Numbered from the stretch's first letter, positions 44,888 to 55,685 are shown. The stretch: DNA of 64,000 bases from Microbulbifer sp. GL-2 (GCF_007183175.1 NZ_AP019807.1:4026001-4090000); one strand, 5' to 3'. Notes: generated by a model not told the origin, from the letters alone. Made by a program: numbers and translations.

Positions 44888-47626
44888 ATGAAACCTGAAA
44901 GGAAATGGCATGCGTTGCCACGAAATGAGGTGCTCTCCGAGCTGGAGACGACGACTACAGGAATCAGCGAAAGCGAAGCACTAACAAGGCTCAAAACCCA
45001 CGGGCCCAACTGCTTAGCGACGCCGCCCAGGCACGGACTGTTGCGGCGTTTTTTCGCACATTTCAACAATATATTGATCTATGTCCTGTTGGGTGCGGCG
45101 CTTATCACAGCTCTTCTGCAACATTGGGTGGATACCGTCGTGATCCTTGCTGTGGTTGTCGTTAATGCCATTATCGGCTTTGTCCAGGAAGGCAAGGCAG
45201 AAAAGGCGATGGATGCCATCAGGCATATGCTTGCACCACGAGCTGCAGTATTGCGAGGCAATCAGAGAATTACCGTTGAGAGCGAAAAGCTCGTTCCCGG
45301 TGATATCGTATTGCTCGAGGCCGGCGACAAGGTGCCGGCCGATCTCCGACTGCTAAAGACTCACGGCCTGCAGATCCAAGAGGCGATACTAACCGGCGAG
45401 TCACTCGCTGTGGAAAAACAAACCGACCCGGTTAACGCCAATATTGCACTGGGTGACCGCTCCTGCCTGGCCTACAGTGGCACCACTGTCACCAGCGGGC
45501 AGGGTATGGGCGTGGTGGTAGCCACCGGAGCAGATACCGAAATCGGGCGTATCAGCGGTATGATCGACAAGGTCGAAACCCTGACAACCCCATTAGTGGA
45601 GCAAATGGGGACATTCGCCAGATGGCTAGCAATTTTTATTCTGGCAGTTGCCGCGCTGATCTTCGTCTTCGGACTATTTGTTCTGCACCGTGATTTTTCC
45701 GAGCTGTTCATGGCGGTCGTGGGTCTATCAGTGGCAGCCATACCGGCAGGCCTGCCAGCAGTATTAACCATTACACTGGCGGTAGGTGTGCAAGCCATGG
45801 CGCGCCGCAGTGCCATCGTCCGCCGCCTTCCGGCCATTGAGACACTGGGGTCGGTATCGGTAATCTGCACAGACAAAACCGGGACGCTCACACGCAACGA
45901 GATGAGCGTTACATCGGTGATTATGTACCAACGCCGGTATGTCGTGGAGAGTGATGGTTATGAGCCGCAGGGAGAGGTATCCCTCGAGAACAGTCCGGTT
46001 CCTGTATCGAATTATCCACCCTTACTCGAACTTGCCCGTGTGGCGGCCCTGTGTAACGACGCAGCACTTCGGAAACACGAAGGCATATGGAGCGTCGAAG
46101 GTGATCCCATGGAAGGCGCACTGCTGGCCTTTTCTGCAAAAGCAGGATTGGAAGACGGTGAAGCGCGCCGTCAGTGGACCCGTACCGATATCATCCCCTT
46201 TGACTCTGCCCACAAGTTTATGGCGACGCTGGATCACGACCATGAAAACCACGCCCTGATTGCTGTAAAGGGTGCGCCGGAACAGATTCTGGCAATGTGT
46301 AAAAACTGTCGTACTACCGAAGGGAATACCGCACCATTAGATGAAGCCCACTGGCGGGAATTAGTTAACGAGCTTGCCGCACAGGGCCAGCGCGTGCTTG
46401 CACTGGCTACGAAACCCGTAAAACCGGAACACACCGTATTGGAACAAACTGACCTGGAGAGTGCGCTGATCTTTCTCGGCCTGGTCGGATTCATCGACCC
46501 ACCTCGTCAGGAGGCGATTGCGGCGGTGGCGGAATGCCGCGGGGCCGGTATCCGAGTGAAGATGATCACCGGAGACCATAGTGCAACTGCTAAAGCCATT
46601 GGGCAGCAGATCGGTCTGCAGAACATCGAAAATGCGCTGACCGGTGTGGATATTGACAACCTCGATGATACGACATTGGGAACAGAAGTTCTGGACGTCG
46701 ATATTTTTGCCCGCACCAGCCCGGAACATAAATTGAGGCTTGTGACTGTCTTGCAAGCGCACGGTATGACTGTAGCGATGACCGGTGATGGTGTTAACGA
46801 TGCACCCGCTCTCAAACGCGCCGAGGTCGGCATAGCGATGGGCGGAAAGGGCAGTGAGGCTGCCAAGGAAGCCGCAGAAATGGTACTGGCTGATGACAAT
46901 TTTGCCTCGATTGACGCCGCCATACGCGAGGGACGTACTGTTTACGACAATATCAAGAAGGTGATCAGCTGGACCCTGCCAACCAACGCCGGAGAGTCCT
47001 CCACCATTATTGTGGCACTGATGTTTGGGATGGTACTGCCGATAACACCTATACAGATTCTGTGGGTGAATCTGATAACTGCGGTCACACTCGGCATTGC
47101 GCTCGCATTTGAGCCCACCGAGGAAAACACCATGCGTCGCTCCCCCCGGCCTCGCAACCAGCCGTTGCTGACAGGAGTGCTGATATGGCATATCGCACTG
47201 GTCAGTATTCTGTTCCTTTGTGGCGTATTTGGGATCTACACCTATGCAATTGATCAGCAATATTCAGTAAATCTGGCGCGTACTATGGCGATGAATACAC
47301 TAGTGGTGATGGAAATATTCCACCTCTTCTTTATTCGTAACATGTACGGTACCTCTTTGACATGGAGAGCAGTTTGCGGCACCAGAGTTATATGGCTGGC
47401 TGTAATCATGGTTACCGCAGGTCAGTTCGCCATTACCTATCTTCCTCCTTTACAAAGCGTGTTCGTCACCGAAGCCGTATCACTACGGGATGGAGTACTC
47501 ATCGTTGGGATAGGAATAGCCCTATTTGCAATTATCGAGGTTGAGAAACAGATTCGGATACGCCTTTCCCGGCCCCTAGGTGCTGATAGTACTCATCAAG
47601 GGCCCGAGATTGAAACACGGCATTAA
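44888..47626 (+). CDS. P2-type cation-transporting ATPase
   Basis: This 912-residue P-type ATPase is of the Ca2+/Na+-type P2 branch. It has an N-terminal cation-ATPase domain (~5-75), actuator TGES (LTGESLAVEK, ~182), PAGLPAVL in helix M4 (cation site, ~285), phosphorylation motif DKTGT (Asp ~331), nucleotide domain KGAPEQI (~465), hinge TGDGVNDAPALKRAEVGIAMG (~640), and six C-terminal membrane segments. Ten helices in all, no heavy-metal-binding domain. PAGLP plus the M5-M6 residues (NAGESS, NLITAVTLGIALAFEP) suggest calcium, sodium or another monovalent cation rather than Mg. Monocistronic. Confidence 0.92.
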   Translation: MKPERKWHALPRNEVLSELETTTTGISESEALTRLKTHGPNCLATPPRHGLLRRFFAHFNNILIYVLLGAALITALLQHWVDTVVILAVVVVNAIIGFVQEGKAEKAMDAIRHMLAPRAAVLRGNQRITVESEKLVPGDIVLLEAGDKVPADLRLLKTHGLQIQEAILTGESLAVEKQTDPVNANIALGDRSCLAYSGTTVTSGQGMGVVVATGADTEIGRISGMIDKVETLTTPLVEQMGTFARWLAIFILAVAALIFVFGLFVLHRDFSELFMAVVGLSVAAIPAGLPAVLTITLAVGVQAMARRSAIVRRLPAIETLGSVSVICTDKTGTLTRNEMSVTSVIMYQRRYVVESDGYEPQGEVSLENSPVPVSNYPPLLELARVAALCNDAALRKHEGIWSVEGDPMEGALLAFSAKAGLEDGEARRQWTRTDIIPFDSAHKFMATLDHDHENHALIAVKGAPEQILAMCKNCRTTEGNTAPLDEAHWRELVNELAAQGQRVLALATKPVKPEHTVLEQTDLESALIFLGLVGFIDPPRQEAIAAVAECRGAGIRVKMITGDHSATAKAIGQQIGLQNIENALTGVDIDNLDDTTLGTEVLDVDIFARTSPEHKLRLVTVLQAHGMTVAMTGDGVNDAPALKRAEVGIAMGGKGSEAAKEAAEMVLADDNFASIDAAIREGRTVYDNIKKVISWTLPTNAGESSTIIVALMFGMVLPITPIQILWVNLITAVTLGIALAFEPTEENTMRRSPRPRNQPLLTGVLIWHIALVSILFLCGVFGIYTYAIDQQYSVNLARTMAMNTLVVMEIFHLFFIRNMYGTSLTWRAVCGTRVIWLAVIMVTAGQFAITYLPPLQSVFVTEAVSLRDGVLIVGIGIALFAIIEVEKQIRIRLSRPLGADSTHQGPEIETRH

Positions 47627-48422
47627 ATGAAGGGGCAGTACATGAACTCAAACACCTCTACACCATGCTTCTCATTGACCTGGATCGAATGTGCACTTGA
47701 AGACCCGTTCGCACAGGAGTTGAGTGACTTTATTTAGCTCACACCATTACCAACAATTGTTGAGAGCAATAATATCCCATCATGGATGACCGGAATTATA
47801 TGCAACCAGCCCTGCAAATCGATTCCCTATTGTGCCTTCTTGGAAATTGACGAGATAACAATCTGAAAAAGGCAACCCCTACCTTTCGGTTTTTCTATTA
47901 CATCTAATTTTCCAACAGTTAGTTATCAGAAGATCTGACTGCTAGTAATCTAATCATTATGGTAACTATTATTGATTGACTAGCTTGATCAGCCAGGCAT
48001 CTACCTTCCATGCCGACATGGAAGCGAGCTACTTGCGAGGTGAAAAAACTACTTGCTCTAGCCGTTTAATCACTGAAGACATTAGAAAATATCGGACAAC
48101 CTATAGCCTAAAAATGCAATCAAGCACCACCTTTAATTGCAAAATAACATCTCGACCCAGACCAACTTATGTGACTTTTTAATTATATCTAGTCATTCCT
48201 TTTGACTTGGTACGCTGTAAAGCCTTACATTATTATTGCGTTGCGCAAAGGCCCATCAAGCCGTGCATGCTTCACTTATACAACGTGGACTTAGATCTAA
48301 TATACGGCATCAAATAAAAACTCAAATCATGCCCAGTTTATATGATTAAATTCCAACAATATAAGTGCCCACCCACCAAGATAATTTTTATTTAACCAAA
48401 AATAATAACCTAGGACTTATTC
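47627..48422. other. 796-bp AT-rich intergenic region
   Basis: This separates the ATPase and the large secreted-protein gene. A 31-codon frame from ATG 47642 and a 68-codon frame at 47976-48182 show no motifs, and I do not call them. The promoter of the secreted protein must lie at its right end. Confidence 0.4.
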
Positions 48423-51400
48423 ATGAAAATTAAGAAAATAGGTGCGTGTTTCGCACTTATATTTATTCTTATCATGCCCGCATACGCCCATGCCGGTCTA
48501 TGGGACAGATTTACAAGCTGGGTTGTCGATACTTGGGATACGGTTGAAGAGAGAGTTGAGGAAGTTGTCGAAGATATAGTGACAACTGTAGAAGATGGCG
48601 TAACTGCAGCCATCGGCTTCTTTGTGGATACCGGTGAATGGATATACGATGGACTAACAACAGTGATTGAAGGTTCACTAAATTTCTTCTATGGCGTGGC
48701 GGACGGCACGGTTACAGCATTAAATTACTTTGGACTGGATCTCGATATATCTGACTGGTTCAGTACCGGTGCCCAAAATTCTGAAGATCATGCGCAGCAA
48801 TGGACGCTGGCAGACTATGATACAACGTCATACCCTACCTATTTAGAGGGCTTTCGTAATCGACAGATGGCCTATATGGAGCGTTACCTCGATTCCGCTA
48901 AATCAGAGCCAAATAACGATCATCCCGTACTCAGGGCTTACTTCGACTTGCCGCTAGACAAAGAAGCGCTGTCCCAAAGTTTGACCGATCTTTTTACACC
49001 AGGAAAACATGCTTATAAAAATCCCGATATGCGCCTGATAGAATATATTCGCATATTGGCGGAAAGTGATGAGTACGATGAAATTATTCTCAATGAAATA
49101 ATTAAGCTTCCTTACTGGCAGGATGAAGATACAGAGGGAAAAAGAGTCTACACCTCTGAGAACCACGTACTTATGTGGTTATCTTCCGGCTGGCTGCTAT
49201 CTGAGATGGAAGGCTGGAATATCGGTGGCGGGCCTGAAAAGCTAAGAGAGCGACTGGTGCGTTATCTAAGAGTGAAAAAGCAATATGGTATTTATGAGTC
49301 CACATCAAATATTTACAGCCCGTTCTCTCTAACCGCATTATTAAATTTATATGACTATGCTCAGGACCAGGAGATCAAAACCCTGGCCGGGCAGGTTGCC
49401 CTCATTCTTCTCAATGATATTGCAATGGTTACCAATGACCTTGGTGCTGCTATAGCGGTCGATTCGCGAACTTACGAGAATGTTCATCAAGATCTAAACT
49501 TTTTGAATAATAAATTTACGAGATATACAGCTTTGATCACTGGCAAAGGTCCACAAGATTTTACCGGCGGTAACCATATGGATATATTTGCCATGACTAC
49601 ATTGGATGTGAGTAGTGTTGCTTACAATCGCCTTGAAAAGCTTAGTGGCGAAATCAACATAAGCTATTCTTCAGGTCACCCCATAACCGAAGTTGACTCA
49701 GTGTGGGCTGGACTGGACCTCCAGGATAAGCTGATTTTTTCTCAATCAGCCGGTGCCTATGCACATCCAGAGCTCCTTGATGAAATGCTGGAATATTATC
49801 TGAACCCGCTTGCCGGGTTGAATTTCTTTTTAGAAGATTTGATAGTGGAATCTAATTTGGCCGACGATGTAGTGGATATGTCTGGTGTTCTCCTCACAGA
49901 AACCAGTGCACCTTTCACTACCAGCTCCATTATTTCAGAGAAAACCATGGATCTGTATCGCCACGGTAATGTACAGCTATCATCATATCAGGATTTCCAT
50001 GCAGGCAATGCTGGCTGGCAGCAGCTGCCCTGGATAGCCACAACCGGTACCATCCCGGTTTATACTCGATCAGGTGCGGAATACGGTGGTTGGAAGGCCG
50101 GTGGACAGGAGCAAATGAATACGCACTTACCTTATGTCAGGCAAAATGAAAATGTAGCTTTAGTTTTGTATAAACCTGCGATGGAGCTACGTTTTATGGA
50201 TGGATTAAACAGAGCAACGAGCTTTTTACCCGTAGATGACTTCTTAACAGCGCCAGTAAACTTGCATTGGCCAACGGAGCAATTCGATGAAGCAACCAGT
50301 TTTCAAAACTGGTTATTTGCCCGTGAGGGTGATGGGTATATCGCTGTTTATCGTCATTGCCTGGATACAAAAACCTTCATGCGTAATGAGGAAGCTATAG
50401 AAATTTACAGCTGCAATGATGATGAGCAAGTATGGGCAACAGTTGTCGGCAACACCCAGACGCATGATAGCTTCAGCAACTTTATTTTCACTGTTTCGCA
50501 ATCCAAGATCAAAAGCAAATGGTACTGGAGCTGGGCTGAAAACCGACATGTGTGGGAGACAACCTTAGAGGTAGATGGTAAAACCCTGAGCTATAGCTGG
50601 GAAGCTAATGTAGATGATTTAACAGATAGAGAAATGTGGGAATTGGCTGGTGCCAACAACACATCTACGATTGAAACAGCTTCGGTGAACGGATACCAAG
50701 TAAGCGGCGTGACAGATGCAGCAACTAATACAGGCCATACTAACTGTGAGAGCTCCAGTGATGTATTGCTGCACCAAAATGTCAGCTTTAATGGTGTTGA
50801 CCCAACAATTTTACGTATGGTTGAGGCCGATAACGGTGAATGCTTCCTGATTAACGTAGAGGATCAGTCACAGGATTCAGAATTAAACCATGAAGGTGAA
50901 CAGGTCGATGTCATACGCTTTAAAAATCATCGCTTTGTGGGTGGTGAGGCAGACAAGGCGTATGATGTAAATCATGAATGGACCACAATCGAGTTGGATT
51001 TCAGTTACTATAATCCGGTGGTATTTGCCTCGGTTATTGGTATTGCAGGCACTGACCCTGTAACAACTGAGATTCGCAATATTACATCGACCAGTTTCGA
51101 TGTGCGTGTGGCAGAATTTGCCTGGAATGATGGCAACCATACTTCAGAAACACTACATTATGTGGTGATGGAGGCAGGTACTTACACAATAGCAAATGGC
51201 CTAAAACTCCATGTTGGTGCTGTTGCCTTGGAAGATGACTTGAACGGATCCCCGGACTTTGAAACGGTTGGGGTCGATTTACAGGACTATCTACTCATTA
51301 GCCAAGTCCAGGGTAAAGACAAAAATGAAACTCTGGATACTCGCATCAGAAACAAGAAAACGGGTACCTTTGAAATTAGCCTGATGGTACAAGAGGCGAA

Positions 51401-51908
51401 CAGAAATAAAGGGGATAATATACAAGCTATTGTAGGATATATGGCTGTGGGTAAACCTGCAGTGAAGTCGTTAAAAGTTGCTCTAAAAGGGGCCCATGGG
51501 AAATACCTGGGCGCAGAGGGTAATGGAGGTTATGGTGAAACAGCCAACGCCAAGGCTTCTGCAATAGGTAGCTATGAGACTATTATTCTTACTGGTAATA
51601 GTATAGTGCAGGGCTGCCTTATTAGCGGTGATGAAGTATGGCTTCAAAGCACTGAGGGTTATTACTATAGTGCCCAACAAAGTGGTGCACTGGATGTTGA
51701 TAGAACTGCTCGGTACAGCTGGGAAACCTTTAAGTTAATCAACCACACTGACGATACGGATTGCTTGCAACATGGTGATGAAATTTCCTTATTTAACACT
51801 CAACACGGTAACTATATCGTAGCTGAGCAGGATGGCAGGGCAAATGCAAACCGCAAGGCGGTGGGTTCTTGGGAAAAGTTTATCGTAAACGACCTAAGCG
51901 ATAATTAA
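48423..51908 (+). CDS. Large secreted protein with helical N-terminal half and trefoil-like C-terminus
   Basis: This 1161-residue exported protein has a signal peptide of about 25 residues (FALIFILIMPAYAHAG). Residues ~30-110 are amphipathic acidic helices (VEERVEEVVEDIVTTVED). Residues ~150-370 are helical with SENHVLMWLSSGWLLSEMEGW, a pattern like an alpha/alpha-toroid enzyme region. Residues ~380-740 are mixed. Residues ~800-1000 are beta-rich (FKNHRFVGGEADKAY... VVFASVIGIAGTDPV... LHVGAVALED), resembling an H-type-lectin-like sandwich. Residues ~1018-1160 hold two fascin-like beta-trefoil repeats (GKYLGAEGNGG...NAKASAIGSYE and GNYIVAEQDGRANANRKAVGSWEKF). Glycan binding or degradation is likely, but the function is unknown. 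Confidence 0.7.
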   Translation: MKIKKIGACFALIFILIMPAYAHAGLWDRFTSWVVDTWDTVEERVEEVVEDIVTTVEDGVTAAIGFFVDTGEWIYDGLTTVIEGSLNFFYGVADGTVTALNYFGLDLDISDWFSTGAQNSEDHAQQWTLADYDTTSYPTYLEGFRNRQMAYMERYLDSAKSEPNNDHPVLRAYFDLPLDKEALSQSLTDLFTPGKHAYKNPDMRLIEYIRILAESDEYDEIILNEIIKLPYWQDEDTEGKRVYTSENHVLMWLSSGWLLSEMEGWNIGGGPEKLRERLVRYLRVKKQYGIYESTSNIYSPFSLTALLNLYDYAQDQEIKTLAGQVALILLNDIAMVTNDLGAAIAVDSRTYENVHQDLNFLNNKFTRYTALITGKGPQDFTGGNHMDIFAMTTLDVSSVAYNRLEKLSGEINISYSSGHPITEVDSVWAGLDLQDKLIFSQSAGAYAHPELLDEMLEYYLNPLAGLNFFLEDLIVESNLADDVVDMSGVLLTETSAPFTTSSIISEKTMDLYRHGNVQLSSYQDFHAGNAGWQQLPWIATTGTIPVYTRSGAEYGGWKAGGQEQMNTHLPYVRQNENVALVLYKPAMELRFMDGLNRATSFLPVDDFLTAPVNLHWPTEQFDEATSFQNWLFAREGDGYIAVYRHCLDTKTFMRNEEAIEIYSCNDDEQVWATVVGNTQTHDSFSNFIFTVSQSKIKSKWYWSWAENRHVWETTLEVDGKTLSYSWEANVDDLTDREMWELAGANNTSTIETASVNGYQVSGVTDAATNTGHTNCESSSDVLLHQNVSFNGVDPTILRMVEADNGECFLINVEDQSQDSELNHEGEQVDVIRFKNHRFVGGEADKAYDVNHEWTTIELDFSYYNPVVFASVIGIAGTDPVTTEIRNITSTSFDVRVAEFAWNDGNHTSETLHYVVMEAGTYTIANGLKLHVGAVALEDDLNGSPDFETVGVDLQDYLLISQVQGKDKNETLDTRIRNKKTGTFEISLMVQEANRNKGDNIQAIVGYMAVGKPAVKSLKVALKGAHGKYLGAEGNGGYGETANAKASAIGSYETIILTGNSIVQGCLISGDEVWLQSTEGYYYSAQQSGALDVDRTARYSWETFKLINHTDDTDCLQHGDEISLFNTQHGNYIVAEQDGRANANRKAVGSWEKFIVNDLSDN

Positions 51909-51921
51909 TAAACTATAAACT

Positions 51922-51963
51922 GGGCATCCTGACGAGCTTTCCCCGTTTTGGGTGCCCTTATCT
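51922..51963 (+). terminator. Terminator-like hairpin after the large secreted-protein gene
   Basis: GGGCATCC (51922-51929) pairs with GGGTGCCC (51950-51957) with one G-T pair. TTATCT follows. It lies 14 bp after the stop codon; the T tract is weak. Confidence 0.5.
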
Positions 51964-52151
51964 AACTATTACTTCAGTAGCCTCCAAAATTACAGAAATA
52001 ATATGTTCCACAACAGAAAACTATTGTATGTGTAAGCACCGATATTACCGGATTGATCGCCAGAGTAGGGTACTAAAGTCAGGAGCTAGGGACAGCGCAT
52101 CATATAATTGATGCGATATGTACTGTATTGGTTAATTTGGACTTGGAGACT

Positions 52152-52925
52152 ATGGGTGATTTTTTTAGTTTAGAAGACAGGGTCGCCGTTATTACTGGTG
52201 GAAGCTCCGGTATAGGTTTAAGTACGGCAAAGCGATTCCATCAGGCCGGCGCAAAAATAATTATTGCATCACGAGGAAGAGGGCAAAAGGCTCTGCAAGA
52301 GATTGGCGGGGGTGACTATGTAAAAACAGATGTCTCGGTGGAATCTCAGGTTGAAGAATTAATGGAAATGACTGGAAAGAAATATGGGGAAATTGACATC
52401 CTTGTTAATTGTGCGGGAATCAATGAGGGCTACAATGCCTTAAGTAACAGCAGCAGCAAAGACTTTATGCGTAATTTTGGGGTTAATACCATGGGTGTTG
52501 TTCATGGTATTAAGCATTCCACGCCATATATGAGGCGAGGTGGGGCCATCGTTAATATTGCATCAGTTGCCGGAGTATCTGGGGTACCTAACCTGGGACC
52601 ATATGTTGCTTCAAAATGGGCTGTTATTGGTATTACTAAAACGGCAGCGCTTGAATTGGGGGAAAGGAATATTCGGGTTAATGCAATATGCCCCACCTCA
52701 GTAGATACACCAATGGCACATGCTAGAGGAGGAGAGCGGCAGCACGCAGTGGAACGGCTGGCAGTGCCTTTGCAGCGTATAGCCCGTCCTGAGGAAATTG
52801 CGGCACTAATACATTTCTTGGCAGCTCCTGACTGTGGGTTTGTAAATGGCCAAGCTATTAATGTAGATGGTGGCTTTAGTGCTGGCCTCTCAATCCCCGC
52901 TTTTAATACGCTTTCTAAGGCTTGA
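52152..52925 (+). CDS. Short-chain dehydrogenase/reductase (3-oxoacyl-ACP-reductase-like)
   Basis: This ~257-residue classical SDR has TGGSSGIG (~15-22), NCAG (VNCAGIN, ~88), a catalytic Ser in NIASVAG, YVASK as the Tyr-x-x-x-Lys pair, and the PxxVDTPMA turn. The C-terminus with VDGGFSAG is typical of FabG-like members. ATG 52152 is preceded by GGAG at 5 bases; a TTG at 52128 would add eight residues. The substrate is unknown. Monocistronic. Confidence 0.87.
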   Translation: MGDFFSLEDRVAVITGGSSGIGLSTAKRFHQAGAKIIIASRGRGQKALQEIGGGDYVKTDVSVESQVEELMEMTGKKYGEIDILVNCAGINEGYNALSNSSSKDFMRNFGVNTMGVVHGIKHSTPYMRRGGAIVNIASVAGVSGVPNLGPYVASKWAVIGITKTAALELGERNIRVNAICPTSVDTPMAHARGGERQHAVERLAVPLQRIARPEEIAALIHFLAAPDCGFVNGQAINVDGGFSAGLSIPAFNTLSKA

Positions 52926-53012
52926 TAAAGTTAGCAAAACTTTAACCCCCTACTAGTTACAGGAATAATCCAAAACCCTGGGATAGATTGGCCTGCTTGA
53001 TTGCTGTACAAA

Positions 53013-54437
53013 TTATGACCCACGCTTGTAAATATAAGTTTTTCCATCTTGACGGAGTATAAGCGAGCGGGCAGGGCCCATATCGGCACCTTCAAATTCG
53101 ATGGTCAGCCCTGGCACCATCTTCGATGCATAAATTGTGGGCGCTTGTGGCCGAATTACGAATTCCCCGTACCCTGCTGAAACAATAAGGCCTGTATGAC
53201 CACGGCTGATCTCAATTATATCGTCCGGCGCATGCTCGTAGCGTCCGACCCCTCTTAGAAGTACATCCTCCGGTAAAGTTACAAAAGTTGGGGTAGGGAC
53301 GATGTCGGTTGATACCGTCTGCTGGGGGTTTAAGAAATGATGACCAATGTCATCCAGCCCTTCGCCACTCGCAGCATCTGCAAGGGCGACAACGCCAGCT
53401 TTCTGCTCCGGATTAAAGCCCATAAATGTGCGCGATCCATCACTGCTACCGTTTGACCAATAGTAAGTTTGTCCATGGGTGGTCGTTCTGCGCCAACCCA
53501 GGGCCATACGAGTGATATCACTGCCTCCCGGCCTATCAATTGACAACATAAGACGTGATGCAGCTACCAGATCTTTGGGACCACGACCATTAATAAATAA
53601 GTCGAGAAGAGTGAGGAGGTCGTTGGCGGTCGATCGTAAACCGCCAGCTGGTGAGAGCACTCCATCGCTTGTCGGGCCGATCGGGCTGAGATAAAAGTCA
53701 TGGCCTTGGGCTCGCCGAGCAGACTTCTTGGGATCATCCACAAAAGTGGTATCTCTTAACCCTAAAGGCTCTACCACACGATCTCGCAATAACTCCATAT
53801 AAGAGCTGCCTTCCTTCAAAGCAATTCCTTGGCCTAAGAGCCCAAAAGCCAGGTTTGAATAATTGAATTGAGAACCCGGACTGACTTCCAGATGATAGCT
53901 TGGCAAGCCACCATAGAGCTGCTCAAAGGAGTAACCTGCATATTTATTAGGCGCATCGGGTACCGATGCCGCAAGATTATTTGGTCTTAGCGGAAGGGAA
54001 GCGCCATGCGTGGCCAAGTCGGCGAGGGTGATTTGCTGCCCCTGAAAAGTTGGAGTCTTTACACCGTCTGGTACATAATCCTGAAGAGGATCATCGAGTC
54101 GTACTCGCTTATGCACGACTTCAACAGCTAATAACAGGGCCGTAAAAATCTTAGTCAGCGACGCAACTTCAAAAATCGTATCGCCCCCTAGCCGATAATT
54201 GTCCTTGGCTTCAGGGTCTCGAACAGTAATGATACCGCGATCAGAAGACTTCAGAGTGCCCGCAACCGCTGCATATGCCACGTGTTGCTTGAGAATACGG
54301 TAGCGAACAAGGCGTTGAAGTTCGTCATCAGCATTCACTGAATTACTTGGTAAAACGTCTAAGGCAAGGAGTGGTTGGGGTAAAGCGTACGTAGTAGCGG
54401 CCCCAAAGAAAAGCTTGGTGAAATCACGTCGGTCCAT
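53013..54437 (-). CDS. Tat-exported serine hydrolase, class C beta-lactamase family
   Basis: This 474-residue protein has a twin-arginine-type signal (MDRRDFTKLFFGAATTYALP). The beta-lactamase/DD-peptidase fold shows SxxK as SLTK (Ser93, Lys96) and YxN as YSN (~193). The third motif is not obvious; HGQTYYW may replace KTG. The C-terminal ~90 residues form an extra beta-barrel-like domain. Relatives include AmpC-type lactamases, EstB esterases and D-aminopeptidases; with its C-terminal domain and no KTG, an esterase or peptidase role is as likely as lactamase. Confidence 0.82.
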   Translation of the reverse strand: MDRRDFTKLFFGAATTYALPQPLLALDVLPSNSVNADDELQRLVRYRILKQHVAYAAVAGTLKSSDRGIITVRDPEAKDNYRLGGDTIFEVASLTKIFTALLLAVEVVHKRVRLDDPLQDYVPDGVKTPTFQGQQITLADLATHGASLPLRPNNLAASVPDAPNKYAGYSFEQLYGGLPSYHLEVSPGSQFNYSNLAFGLLGQGIALKEGSSYMELLRDRVVEPLGLRDTTFVDDPKKSARRAQGHDFYLSPIGPTSDGVLSPAGGLRSTANDLLTLLDLFINGRGPKDLVAASRLMLSIDRPGGSDITRMALGWRRTTTHGQTYYWSNGSSDGSRTFMGFNPEQKAGVVALADAASGEGLDDIGHHFLNPQQTVSTDIVPTPTFVTLPEDVLLRGVGRYEHAPDDIIEISRGHTGLIVSAGYGEFVIRPQAPTIYASKMVPGLTIEFEGADMGPARSLILRQDGKTYIYKRGS

Positions 54438-54935
54438 GTCGGTCAGTACCTATTAAAAATTTGCAGAACTCAATTGGCAAAGTATGACTGTAAGAAAGGT
54501 TCAAAAGTTCAGATATGAATACGTTGATTATTGATTTAGTTAAAATCATTCAGGGTAAATGGAGCCTCAAATGGGATCATCGGAGTCCTGGAATAGGTTG
54601 AAGTCCAGTCAACTCAAAACAGTCTGGAAACTTATCAAGGCCACTCGATTGTGTCTATTTTGGAAACATTGCTCCTCCAATCGAGCCGATTATTGAGCTA
54701 ACAATATGTACTACGATAAATCGCAAGTTTTGGACATTAGCCAATTGTTATAGGAGCTTGAAATGAAAACAAACTTATTTTACCTATGATCTTTTTCAGT
54801 AGGCTTAGTGGTATAGGTTCAGCCATCACGATCTATGTGTCTGGAGGCAATCCAATTCGGGTGGGGGCACTTAGAGAGGTGTTTTTCTTTGTTAAGATTA
54901 GAGTGTTTTATAATCAATCTATATTGGATAGCATT
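54438..54935. other. 498-bp AT-rich divergent region
   Basis: The only frame running through it is the upstream extension of the hydrolase gene from 54786, which lacks family residues. Promoters for the serine hydrolase and alpha/beta hydrolase genes must lie here. Confidence 0.35.
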
Positions 54936-55685
54936 ATGGAGTTTAACTTCCCAAATCGTGATGGCGTGGAATTAAAGGGTAAATTAGAGAATTCCACCGG
55001 GAGCCCAAAGGCATATGCAATTTTTGCACATTGTTTCACATGCTCAAAAGATATCATTGCTACGAGCGCTATTAGCAAATCATTGACTAACAAAGGAATA
55101 TCAGTATTAAGATTTGATTTCACTGGGTTAGGTAACAGTGATGGAGATTTTTCCAATACTAATTTTTCATCTAATGTTGAAGACTTGCTTAGTGCTTACA
55201 ATGAAATCGAAAACCGCTTTGAAGCACCAAAATTGCTAATTGGGCATAGTTTTGGTGGTGCTGCCGTATTAAAAGCCGCTTGTATGTTAAAGGCAGCTAA
55301 AGCTGTTGTTACTATAGCCGCTCCAAGTGATGTTAAACATATCCAGCATATGTTTAAAGATAAGCTCGATAACATCAATAAAACAGGACAGGCAAGAGTG
55401 GTGCTTGCTGGCCGAGAGTTTACACTTAAAAAGCAGTTTATCGACGACATAAATGAAGCAGACATCTTGGTTAACCTTAAGGAATTAAGGAAAGCCTTAC
55501 TGGTTATGCATTCACCAATAGATAGCACTGTTTCTATTGATCATGCTGCAAAAATATTTGGCGCTGCGCACCATCCTAAAAGCTTTATTTCCTTAGATAA
55601 TGCCGATCACTTGCTTATGAAAAAATCAGATGCTGAATATGTCGGCAGCGTTATTGGAGCCTGGGCTCAGAGATATATTAATTAA
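54936..55685 (+). CDS. Alpha/beta-fold hydrolase (OsmC-associated type)
   Basis: This 249-residue hydrolase is of the type usually found as the N-terminal domain of alpha/beta-hydrolase-OsmC fusions or next to OsmC genes. It has AIFAHCFTCSKDI (oxyanion loop, ~28-40), LRFDFTGLGNSDGDF (~58-72), nucleophile elbow GHSFGG (Ser ~104), Asp in HSPIDSTVS and His in NADHLL. The OsmC part is absent and no osmC gene follows. Base composition is clearly more AT-rich than its neighbours, and an IS remnant lies just downstream, which suggests transfer. ATG 54936 gives the family start. Confidence 0.85.
   Translation: MEFNFPNRDGVELKGKLENSTGSPKAYAIFAHCFTCSKDIIATSAISKSLTNKGISVLRFDFTGLGNSDGDFSNTNFSSNVEDLLSAYNEIENRFEAPKLLIGHSFGGAAVLKAACMLKAAKAVVTIAAPSDVKHIQHMFKDKLDNINKTGQARVVLAGREFTLKKQFIDDINEADILVNLKELRKALLVMHSPIDSTVSIDHAAKIFGAAHHPKSFISLDNADHLLMKKSDAEYVGSVIGAWAQRYIN

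Noticed and set aside
47976..48182. 68-codon frame in the gap before the large secreted protein
   Set aside because: No ribosome-binding site, no motif, low-complexity Ser/Thr composition; looks random.
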